DNA of 11,571 nt, from the NCBI GenBank assembly GCA_020718315.1, contig DYSK01000067.1, forward strand, positions 1 to 11,571, written 5' to 3'. Below the pieces are notes generated by a model. It ran no database searches and was not told where the DNA came from. It was given only the letters and a program-made list of their open reading frames with translations. Within the stretch, counting starts at the first letter, position 1, and every line of letters begins with the position of its first letter. Below are positions 1 through 6,848 of the stretch, one piece after another. The position numbers and the translations under genes are program-made. This DNA comes from Draconibacterium orientale. Its GTDB lineage: Bacteria > Bacteroidota > Bacteroidia > Bacteroidales > UBA12170.

Positions 1-941
1 CTGTTTATTTGTACAAACGCAGTAGAGCCGGCTTGTGGGGCAATGAATTTAAAAAATTGCGGATGTTTCAGAGTCAAATGTTCGAACAACTGAATATTTT
101 TTTTAATTTTTTTGAGATTTGGCAAGAGAAAATGTTCTGCATGATTCAGCGCAATAAGCGATAATATTTCCGTTGGAGGACTTGTGCAAATGCTCAGATA
201 GTCTTTGAAATTTTGTATTTTCTGCAAAAGATTTTTGTCCTGACTCATCACCCAGCCGGTTCTTAATCCGGCCATTCCAAAAGATTTTGAAGTCCCCCAA
301 AGGCTGATTCCTTTTTCGTAGAGTGTAGCCACGGCAGGCAATTCCTGCGTATTTTCGAGTACAAGTTTGTGATACATTTCGTCCGAAAAAAGAAAGGCGT
401 TGTTGCTTCGTGCTATTTCAATAATTTGAAGCAATCCTGCATTGCTAATATAACTTCCGGTTGGATTGTGTGGAAAATTGATAATGATAAGTTTGGTATT
501 TTTTTGGATTAACTTTTCCAAATCGGCCGGATGAAACTGCCAGTTTTCGGCATTTGGTTCCCAATAAGAAATTTCGCAGCCGATTGATTTAACCACTTCC
601 GACAAAGATTGATAGCCGGGCGAAATGGTAATAACGTGATCCGTTTTTTCTAACAAGACATTCATAGCGATAAAGTTTAACTCACCGGGCGAAGCTACCA
701 AACAATTTTCGGCTGATAGATTTGGATAATACCGGGCAATGGCCTCTCTCAAAAAAGAACTCCCTTCGCAAGGCGTATAGCTTAAGCTCATTTGATCCCA
801 GAGGCTTTTTTCGTCGGAAGAAGCAATGGCCAAAATATCAGCAACTGCGTAGCCATCGCAATCGGAACTCGACAAGAGGTATTTTGTCGAAAATTCGTGT
901 TGAGCAAAATAGCGTTCGAGTTTAAAATCTTTAATCTTCAT
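1..941 (-). CDS. PLP-dependent class I/II aminotransferase, 3' end cut by the window edge
   Basis: Fold-type I aminotransferase that would transfer an amino group using pyridoxal phosphate in the cytoplasm; the substrate cannot be read from the sequence. The frame is open from an ATG at 941 to base 1, giving 313 complete codons; families of this kind run to roughly 370-400 residues, so the C-terminal part lies outside. Visible family motifs: HNPTG (158-162, Asn contacting PLP), SDEMY (186-190, Asp pairing with the PLP pyridine nitrogen), GTSKSFGMAGLRTGW (216-230, with K219 as the Schiff-base lysine and R227). The N-terminus KLERYFAQHEF followed by a Ser-Ser-Ser-Asp-Cys stretch marks a distinct subgroup; my impression, unverified, is that it resembles VioD/capreomycidine-synthase-like annotated proteins. 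The start at 941 gives a family-like N-terminus; an in-frame ATG at 1022 would add 27 residues of unlikely composition. It lies 232 bases after the esterase gene and may have its own promoter. Confident of the superfamily, not of the reaction. Confidence 0.88.
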   Translation of the reverse strand, partial: MKIKDFKLERYFAQHEFSTKYLLSSSDCDGYAVADILAIASSDEKSLWDQMSLSYTPCEGSSFLREAIARYYPNLSAENCLVASPGELNFIAMNVLLEKTDHVITISPGYQSLSEVVKSIGCEISYWEPNAENWQFHPADLEKLIQKNTKLIIINFPHNPTGSYISNAGLLQIIEIARSNNAFLFSDEMYHKLVLENTQELPAVATLYEKGISLWGTSKSFGMAGLRTGWVMSQDKNLLQKIQNFKDYLSICTSPPTEILSLIALNHAEHFLLPNLKKIKKNIQLFEHLTLKHPQFFKFIAPQAGSTAFVQIN

Positions 942-1173
942 TTTTAATCGGTTTTGCCGGACGAAATTAGGGGAATTTTGTGAGGAATATTCATGACATC
1001 CAAAACAATGTAAACGTAGCATTCGGATTTGAGTTTTGAGGCTTATCCGAAAAATCTAAAATAAAATTCTCCAATTCAAAATGGGAAGTTTCAAAAAACC
1101 TAAGCCGATAGAAACAAACTGGTAGCCGAAAAATGGAGATACGAAAATTACAGATATAGAAGTTCCCTAATAT
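942..1173. other. Non-coding gap between esterase and aminotransferase genes
   Basis: The largest gap in the window. It is AT-rich and holds no convincing gene; the only in-frame coding possibility is a 27-codon upstream extension of the aminotransferase from an ATG at 1022. I found no strong GC-rich hairpin followed by a T-run that would serve as an intrinsic terminator for the esterase operon. A weak Bacteroidota-type promoter candidate lies at 1051-1080. The spacing, compared with 4-base overlaps and gaps of 10-25 bases elsewhere, suggests the aminotransferase is a separate transcription unit. Confidence 0.6.
1051..1080 (-). promoter_or_regulatory. Candidate Bacteroidota promoter for the aminotransferase gene
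   Basis: On the minus strand TTTG (1080-1077) is followed after 18 bases by TAGATTTT (1058-1051). This resembles the Bacteroidota consensus of a -33 TTTG or TTG and a -7 TAnnTTTG, with one mismatch in the -7 box. A start of transcription near 1045 would leave a leader of about 100 bases before the ATG at 941. In such AT-rich DNA a match of this quality can arise by chance, so this is only a candidate. Confidence 0.25.
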
Positions 1174-3141
1174 CTAGTCAACTATCAGCAGTTTATCGAT
1201 GGAATATTTATTGTTTTTGGTGATGGTTTTCCAGTGGTCGGTTCTAAAAGGAACGGCCGGAAATCCTTCTTTGTTGAACAAATTATTGGCCGATGCATCG
1301 CCAATCCATCCAAAACGAGTGGCTATTGGGTTTTTCACATTTTTTGCAGAAACCAATATTTTATTTGCTTTGACAGTTGCTAACGCCGGATGAAACACCT
1401 GGTCGTTTCCGGCAATTTCAAAGCCATTTACAAAAGCGGATTCATCATGCGTTGTCAATTCATTTCTGGTATGGTGAAAGGATAAAATCAATTGATTTTT
1501 TTTGATTTTCATCGATTTAAAAGAAGGCCCTTGGCTGATTATTTTTTGATGATAAATTTTATTCAAAGCAAGAGCAGCCAACCGTTTTCCAACATCTTGT
1601 TTGTTGGTGGGGTGAATATCGTTTGGATCTCCGATATCGGTTGTTACCACCATTCCGGTATTTGGGATTTGCAATGTGAGGGTTTGCGCTTCGCGAAGTT
1701 CTGCCCAGCTACAACCTTCGTTGCTGTTTCCGGTGGTTTTAAATGTGGCGAGTTGTACAAAATAAAATGGAAAATTACCTTGATCAAATTTAGCTCGCCA
1801 ATCGTTTATCAACAAAGGGAAAGCTGTTCGGTATTGAAATGCCCGGTCGGCATTAGATTCGCCTTGATACCACAAAACGCCTCGAAAGGCAAAGGGAATC
1901 AGTGGGTTTATCATCGCATTGTATGCCAAAGAAGGAAATTCATTCACGTTCAGCGTTGTTTTAATAGATTCTACCTGATATTTCCATTGCCCATTGAGCG
2001 GCACAACAAAACCGCCTATAATTAATTTTAAATCTTCGGGATTTCCATAAATTCCACCATCGCCGCCAGTGTCAACCACTCTGATAGCGATTGCATTTTT
2101 ACCTTCTTTTAACACGGCATCCGGAATTTCATATTTTCTAAAATGATCCCATTGGTTCGAACTGCCAATTTTTATTCCGTTGACATAGGATATATCTTCA
2201 TCATCAATTTTTGCCAAGTACAAAATGGCTTTCTTTTTTAGATCATCCTCCGAAAGAACAAATGTTTTTCGCAGCCAAACAATACCGTCAAAGACGCCCA
2301 AATTTTGTTGTTCCCAGGCTTGTGGCTGATTGAGTTCCGGCCAATTGGAATCGTCGAAAGTTCTCTCTTTGAAAGAATCGGTCTTTGAGGAATTCAATTT
2401 TGAATTTTGTACACTTTCTATTTTCTTTAGGCGAGCAATTGTTTTCAATTTGGCAATAGTGTCTAAATCGATTTGAGGCATGGTGGTAATCATTTCTCTG
2501 AATTCATCACTGTTTTCGAATCCATCTCTACTAATCCATGTTTCGATATTGGTTCCGCCCCATGAAGCATTGATAAGCCCAATCGGGATATTTAAGTCAT
2601 CGACCATTTTTTTTGCGAAAAAATATCCGATACCCGAGAAATCGGCAACGGTTGTTGAGTCGCAAACTTGCCATGAATTTGTGGCAAAAGTATCTTGAGG
2701 CAAGCTGTTTATTTCTTTCGCAATTTTGACGTGTCGGATAAGCGGATTGTTTGCCGAAGAAATTTCTTCTTTGGCATTTTGAGATTGTCCCACAGTCCAT
2801 TCCATATTGGATTGTCCGCTACAAATCCAAACATCACCCACCAAAATATTGTTAAGTTGAAGGGTGTTCTTTCCTTCGACGATCAATTGATACGGTCCGC
2901 CAGCAATTTCGGGATTCAGTTTCACCATCCATTTGCCATTTTCGTCCGCTTTAACAATTTTAATTTGTTTGTTAAATCTGATTTCTACAGTTTCATTGTC
3001 GTTCGAATTTCCCCAAATAGGAATTGGCCTATTGCGTTGCAAAACCATATTATCCGTAAAAATAGGCGACAATACCACTTGAGCCGTTGATAAATAGCCT
3101 ATATTGAATACTAGAATGAAGAATAGAATCGCTTTTTTCAT
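1174..3141 (-). CDS. Secreted SGNH-type acetylesterase (sialate O-acetylesterase-like family, possibly CE20-like)
   Basis: Probable carbohydrate O-acetylesterase acting outside the cytoplasm. Numbering from the ATG at 3141 (655 residues): a Sec signal peptide at 1-20 (MKK, hydrophobic core, STA-Q cleavage); an N-terminal beta domain at about 22-100; then GDVWICSGQSNMEW (102-115) with nucleophile S111 in the GQSNM block; WGGTN (194-198); WYQGESN (424-430); and DPNDIHP (505-511) carrying the catalytic Asp508/His510 pair. Between about 255 and 385 a jelly-roll-like region interrupts the SGNH domain (WLRKTFVL, an NG-turn segment, KNAIAIRVVDTGGDGG). This inserted domain recalls CE20 xyloglucan acetylesterases, though proteins like this are usually annotated simply as sialate O-acetylesterase. 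Sialic acid is an unlikely substrate given the beta-glucanase neighbours. A longer start at 3156 is possible; 3141 is preferred because it yields a standard signal peptide. It begins 25 bases after the GH3 stop, so it is probably co-transcribed. Family is confident; substrate is inferred. Confidence 0.9.
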   Translation of the reverse strand: MKKAILFFILVFNIGYLSTAQVVLSPIFTDNMVLQRNRPIPIWGNSNDNETVEIRFNKQIKIVKADENGKWMVKLNPEIAGGPYQLIVEGKNTLQLNNILVGDVWICSGQSNMEWTVGQSQNAKEEISSANNPLIRHVKIAKEINSLPQDTFATNSWQVCDSTTVADFSGIGYFFAKKMVDDLNIPIGLINASWGGTNIETWISRDGFENSDEFREMITTMPQIDLDTIAKLKTIARLKKIESVQNSKLNSSKTDSFKERTFDDSNWPELNQPQAWEQQNLGVFDGIVWLRKTFVLSEDDLKKKAILYLAKIDDEDISYVNGIKIGSSNQWDHFRKYEIPDAVLKEGKNAIAIRVVDTGGDGGIYGNPEDLKLIIGGFVVPLNGQWKYQVESIKTTLNVNEFPSLAYNAMINPLIPFAFRGVLWYQGESNADRAFQYRTAFPLLINDWRAKFDQGNFPFYFVQLATFKTTGNSNEGCSWAELREAQTLTLQIPNTGMVVTTDIGDPNDIHPTNKQDVGKRLAALALNKIYHQKIISQGPSFKSMKIKKNQLILSFHHTRNELTTHDESAFVNGFEIAGNDQVFHPALATVKANKILVSAKNVKNPIATRFGWIGDASANNLFNKEGFPAVPFRTDHWKTITKNNKYSIDKLLIVD

Positions 3142-3166
3142 ATCGTTTTGGAACACATTTATATCG

Positions 3167-5470
3167 TTATTTTTCCTGATAATAAAACACTTTTTTTAGC
3201 ATTTCTTTCGGATTTCCACCCAGTTGGATTTCAAATTCACCGTCTTCGGTTATCCACTTATTATCCATTCCGATATAGGCTAAATCATTCGCACTGATCG
3301 TAAAACTGACCGTTTTGGTTTCTCCTTGCTGGAGTGATATTTTATCAAATCGGACTAGCTTTTTTGAGTCAGGCGAAACGGTAGCAATCAAATCTTGGAT
3401 ATAAAGCTGCACAATTTCTTTTCCTTCACGTGTTCCGGTATTTTTTACATCTACCGAAATTTGGAGTTCTTCAGCGCTTTTTAATGATTCGGTGCTCATC
3501 ACCAAATTTGAATATTCAAAAGAAGTATAAGACAATCCGAAGCCAAACTCGAATTGCGAATAAAAGCCGTTGTATCCCCAATCTACATCTCTTATATCTG
3601 TCTTTTTATGGTAATAGTTTAACAAGTTTCCGGAATATTTTGGATAGGTATAGGGCAATTTACCACTTGGATTTATATTTCCAAACAGCACATCCGAAAC
3701 AGCTCTTCCGCCTTCATCGCCGGGTAAATAAGCCATCACGATTGCATCAACAAGCGGTTCTATATCTTTAATTATTCTTGGTCTTCCTTGTACCATTACC
3801 AAAACAATTGGTTTTTTTGTATTCGCAAGTTTTTTTATTAAGTCTTGTTGCGCTTTTGGGAGTTCCAATTCATTGATATCTGATGGTTTTTCGGTGGCAG
3901 GAATTTCTCCCACACACACAATGATATAATCGGCTTTTTTGGCTTTTGCCACCGCTATATCCGTATTTATATCTTCTAAATAATTAGTTCCTTCTACAAA
4001 TTCAACATTATTTGCGCCCATTTGTTTTTTGATGGCATCTAAAATAGTAAGCTTTTTAGGGTCATTGTAGGTGGTATCTCTACCCAGAAAAGACCTCGAC
4101 CAAGCACCATTGAGAATATTCATCGAATTGGCCGAATAGCCGGTAATTAAAACTTTTGGAGCCGAAGAAAGCGGCAGGATATTATTTTTATTTTTCAATA
4201 ATGTAATGGCCTCACTTGCTGTTTTATAATTGGCATCGACATGACTCTGACTAGCAAATTCGGTATAATTTTCAGGATTGGTGTACGGAACTTCAAACAG
4301 ATTCAAATAAAATTTAAGACGCAGAATCCGGCTCACGGCATCGTCGATTCTACTCATGGGTATTTCGCCCTTTTCAACTAAATCGACAATGAATTCTACA
4401 ATATCGGCATCAAGAGGATTCATGATCAGATCGAGGCCGGCATTGATTGCCATTTTTGTGGCTTCGCGCTTATCTTTGGCCGAAAGGTGCGCTCCTACAA
4501 GAAAATCGATATCACTAAAATCAGAAATTATCACTCCCTTAAACCCCATTTCTCCTTTTAGAATGTCGGTAATGTAGTATTTATTGATATGACATGGAAT
4601 GCCGTTGACTGCATTGGAGCTAATCATAACGCCCATTGCGCCATTTCGAATTGCATTTTCGAAGGGTGGCAAAAAATACTGACGAAGACTGTTTTCGGGA
4701 AGGAGCGCATTGGCTCTATCCTTGCCATTTTTTCCAGCACCGTATCCAATAAAATGTTTTATGCAAACGGCTGTACTGGCAGCGTCTTGCAATCCTTTTT
4801 GTTGCGAGCCCTTGATGTAGGCATTTGTCATTTCCGAAATCAGATAAGGATCTTCGCCAAAACTTTCAGCTATTCTACCCCAAAGCGGATTCATAGCTAC
4901 ATCAGCATTCGGATTAAAATTCCAAACAAGTGAAGCCGCTCTGGATTCGTACGACGTTATTTCGCCAACTTTGTTGGCCAATTGGCTATTCCAAGTGGCG
5001 GCAATGGCAATTTGGTGAGGAAACATGACCGATCCATTTACATAATTCGCCCCATGAATATTGTCGATTCCATATATAACAGGAATTTTCAGTCGGTTTT
5101 TTGTCATGGCAGAATCCTGAATGGTTTTTATAATTCTGTACCATTCTTTTTTCGTAGCAGGAAAACTTGGTGTATTGTGAATGGAGCCAACTGCAAAATC
5201 GACAATTAACTTTTGAAACCTTGCTGTATCAAAAACAGCACTGTCTCTAGGCGCCCAATAATTTCCGGCGAGTAAAGCAGGCAAGCCAATATTGAGCATT
5301 TGTCCGGCTTTTTCCTTTAAGGTCATTTGAGCTAAAAGAGCTTCGATCTTTGCTTCTGTTTCGGGCGTTTCGAGGCTACTGCAAGGAGTGGTCTGAATTT
5401 TGGATTGCTGATTAGAAGAACATCCCAAAGCGAGTATTGCTACAACGAATAGTTGGATTATTTTTGTCAT
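3167..5470 (-). CDS. Glycoside hydrolase family 3 beta-glucosidase, lipoprotein
   Basis: Retaining exo-acting beta-glucosidase (BglX-like) of 767 residues, the usual size for three-domain GH3 enzymes. A lipoprotein signal occupies 1-17 (hydrophobic stretch, then ALGC with C17); no acidic residues follow the Cys, so a periplasm-facing anchor is plausible. The TIM-barrel-like domain (about 40-390) has GIDNIHG (134-140) with D136, NPLWGRIAESFGEDP (194-208), KHF (238-240) and the nucleophile D317 in ISDFSD. The alpha/beta sandwich domain (about 415-615) has GEIPATE (521-527); E522 sits where the acid/base Glu is found in BglX/ExoI-type enzymes. A C-terminal fibronectin III-like domain (about 665-760) follows, with DVKNTGTREGKEIVQLYI. 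It would remove glucose from non-reducing ends of oligosaccharides released by the neighbouring endo- or exo-glucanases. The ATG at 5470 overlaps the TGA of a possible 36-codon ORF. Linkage preference (beta-1,3 or beta-1,4) cannot be read. Confidence 0.95.
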   Translation of the reverse strand: MTKIIQLFVVAILALGCSSNQQSKIQTTPCSSLETPETEAKIEALLAQMTLKEKAGQMLNIGLPALLAGNYWAPRDSAVFDTARFQKLIVDFAVGSIHNTPSFPATKKEWYRIIKTIQDSAMTKNRLKIPVIYGIDNIHGANYVNGSVMFPHQIAIAATWNSQLANKVGEITSYESRAASLVWNFNPNADVAMNPLWGRIAESFGEDPYLISEMTNAYIKGSQQKGLQDAASTAVCIKHFIGYGAGKNGKDRANALLPENSLRQYFLPPFENAIRNGAMGVMISSNAVNGIPCHINKYYITDILKGEMGFKGVIISDFSDIDFLVGAHLSAKDKREATKMAINAGLDLIMNPLDADIVEFIVDLVEKGEIPMSRIDDAVSRILRLKFYLNLFEVPYTNPENYTEFASQSHVDANYKTASEAITLLKNKNNILPLSSAPKVLITGYSANSMNILNGAWSRSFLGRDTTYNDPKKLTILDAIKKQMGANNVEFVEGTNYLEDINTDIAVAKAKKADYIIVCVGEIPATEKPSDINELELPKAQQDLIKKLANTKKPIVLVMVQGRPRIIKDIEPLVDAIVMAYLPGDEGGRAVSDVLFGNINPSGKLPYTYPKYSGNLLNYYHKKTDIRDVDWGYNGFYSQFEFGFGLSYTSFEYSNLVMSTESLKSAEELQISVDVKNTGTREGKEIVQLYIQDLIATVSPDSKKLVRFDKISLQQGETKTVSFTISANDLAYIGMDNKWITEDGEFEIQLGGNPKEMLKKVFYYQEK

Positions 5471-5577
5471 AATTTCGATTTATTGTTTTTCGAAAAACCC
5501 GAATGGAAATGCGTATCAAAACACATCAATTCCTTTCCCATCTTATTATATTGCATTCGATATTCATGGTTTTTCAT
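5467..5577 (-). CDS. Possible 36-residue ORF between the GH5 and GH3 genes
   Basis: An ATG at 5577 opens a 36-codon frame ending at TGA 5469-5467, which overlaps the GH3 ATG (5470-5468) in an ATGA arrangement, as in the phosphorylase-GH5 junction upstream. It starts 23 bases after the GH5 stop and nearly fills the gap. The predicted peptide begins MKNHEYRMQYNKMGKELM, is basic with many Lys, Asn and Met, and has no signal peptide or membrane segment. I recognise no family. A chance ORF of this length is not rare (roughly one in five or six for a given frame), so it could equally act as a leader aiding GH3 translation, or be nothing. Confidence 0.25.
   Translation of the reverse strand: MKNHEYRMQYNKMGKELMCFDTHFHSGFSKNNKSKL
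5485..5498. repeat. Perfect 14-base palindrome upstream of the GH3 start
   Basis: GTTTTTCGAAAAAC reads the same on both strands and lies 15-28 bases upstream of the GH3 ATG. As RNA it would make only a weak A/U stem with a UCGA loop, so it is not a terminator. It could be a dimeric regulator site or an element that exposes or hides the start codon, or it may arise by chance in AT-rich sequence. Confidence 0.2.
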
Positions 5578-5600
5578 TTCGATAAATATTTTTTAGATTT

Positions 5601-6848
5601 TCAGTCGGTCCTGAAATTCAGCGCTTTCACATATCCATTGTTTACATAATTGTTCTGGTAAAGACAGCTATTTAAATAGTCATTTAACGCTTTTTGAACC
5701 TTCAAAACATCCGGTCGGTTTTCTCTCATTTTTAAATAGCTCGACCGATCACTTTGTGCATAGGCCGTAATTAAATGATACGTTTCGGGCTCTTCAAAAT
5801 TCATTATTCCTCTTGTATTGTTCATTTTTTTGTAGGGCCAGAAACACCAATTCACTTGATTTTGGTCGAGTAGCAACCTGAAATCGTTTATCCATTCGTC
5901 GGTATTTTCGCCCGTTTCGCCAATATAAATTGGGACCTGATGTCTATTGCTGAAATCCAAATACGATTGAATTGCACCTTGATTCACATCAAACCAATAT
6001 TTATGAAACTCATAAACCACATTGTCGTCGATTATTTCTTCGAACACATCAAAATTGCCACTCCAATTTGACCCGTTGAGAAAAATGGTATGCACTTTAT
6101 CGTGCTTTCTGATTTCAACAACAATTCGTTTATACAATAAAAACAATTGATGATTCATCTCTTTCAGCTCATTATTAAAATAATGTGCGATAGGCTCATT
6201 TACAATATCATATCCGATTACGGCAGGTTCGTTTTTGTATTTATCGGCAATTTTCACCCAAATTTCGGTCATTAAATCTTGCGACGATTGGCTTTTAAAA
6301 AGATAGGGATATCCAAAACTATCGTCGATGTTGTCACCTGTTTGTCCGCCCGGAGCGCAATGCATATCCAGTAAAACATACATTTTTTCTTCTCTGCACC
6401 AATCTATCAATCGATCGAAATATTTGAATCCGGCATTTCGTTCGCCCATATACAATTCATCGGTAAACATTTTGTAGTGAAAAGGCAAGCGAATATGATT
6501 ACAGCCAATGCTTTTCAGGTATTTGATGTCATCGTGTGTGATATAATTGTTCAAAAACGTTTTCCAAAAAGCATTCAAACTATCCGGGCCTATCAATTCG
6601 TAGAATAGTTCATCAATTTTTCGAGGCGAATTTACTTGAGCCGTTTTGAACATATATCCTTCCGGAACTAACCAATGCCCCAAGTTTGTCCCTTTCAAAA
6701 GAATGGTATCGCCTTTGGTACTGACCAATTGAGTCCCTTTTGTTTTGATAAAATCTAAACCATTTTTTGGTTTACTATCGTTATTTTGACAAGAATAAAA
6801 CGTCAAACTTAGCGTCAATGCAAGCAATATAATGAGCCGATTTTTCAT
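5601..6848 (-). CDS. Glycoside hydrolase family 5 lipoprotein, exo-1,3-glucanase-like type
   Basis: Clan GH-A retaining glycosidase of 415 residues. The N-terminus is a lipoprotein signal (MKNRLIILLALTLSLTFYSC, C20) followed by QNND, weakly like surface-export signals of Bacteroidota lipoproteins, so the enzyme may face the cell exterior. The GH5 barrel covers about 35-360: KGTNLGHWLVPEG (52-64), NHIRLPF (117-123), DMHCAPGGQ (161-169), acid/base E218 in DIVNEP, FLNGSNW (256-262), FHKYW (281-285), nucleophile E311 in YIGETG, and WCFWPYKK (334-341). The GxNLGxWL opening and the xHxAPGxQ block resemble yeast-type exo-1,3-glucanases (GH5_9) and related bacterial subfamilies more than classical cellulases, suggesting a beta-1,3-glucan substrate; this is inference. 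Its ATG overlaps the phosphorylase TGA by four bases (ATGA), pointing to translational coupling. An AAAGGA lies about 14 bases upstream, rather far for a ribosome site. The subfamily is not settled. Confidence 0.93.
   Translation of the reverse strand: MKNRLIILLALTLSLTFYSCQNNDSKPKNGLDFIKTKGTQLVSTKGDTILLKGTNLGHWLVPEGYMFKTAQVNSPRKIDELFYELIGPDSLNAFWKTFLNNYITHDDIKYLKSIGCNHIRLPFHYKMFTDELYMGERNAGFKYFDRLIDWCREEKMYVLLDMHCAPGGQTGDNIDDSFGYPYLFKSQSSQDLMTEIWVKIADKYKNEPAVIGYDIVNEPIAHYFNNELKEMNHQLFLLYKRIVVEIRKHDKVHTIFLNGSNWSGNFDVFEEIIDDNVVYEFHKYWFDVNQGAIQSYLDFSNRHQVPIYIGETGENTDEWINDFRLLLDQNQVNWCFWPYKKMNNTRGIMNFEEPETYHLITAYAQSDRSSYLKMRENRPDVLKVQKALNDYLNSCLYQNNYVNNGYVKALNFRTD

Noticed and set aside
722..925. 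67-codon plus-strand frame opposite the aminotransferase start
   Set aside because: Antisense to the aminotransferase N-terminal coding region; no family features.
985..992. Short palindrome GAATATTC in the gap upstream of the aminotransferase
   Set aside because: Eight-base AT-rich palindromes are frequent by chance and nothing else marks this one.
942..1173. Intrinsic terminator after the esterase gene
   Set aside because: GGGAACTTC and GAAACTTCCC on the minus strand pair only partly, are far apart and are not followed by a clear T-run hairpin geometry.
1492..2025. 177-codon open frame on the plus strand inside the esterase gene
   Set aside because: It lies fully antisense to a gene with clear catalytic motifs, its translation resembles no family and is rich in residues typical of shadow frames.
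2695..3090. 131-codon plus-strand frame opposite the esterase N-terminal region
   Set aside because: Antisense shadow of a well-supported coding region, with no recognisable domain.
3430..5209. Several plus-strand frames of 73-114 codons across the GH3 gene
   Set aside because: All are antisense to the GH3 coding sequence, which is intact and has its catalytic motifs.
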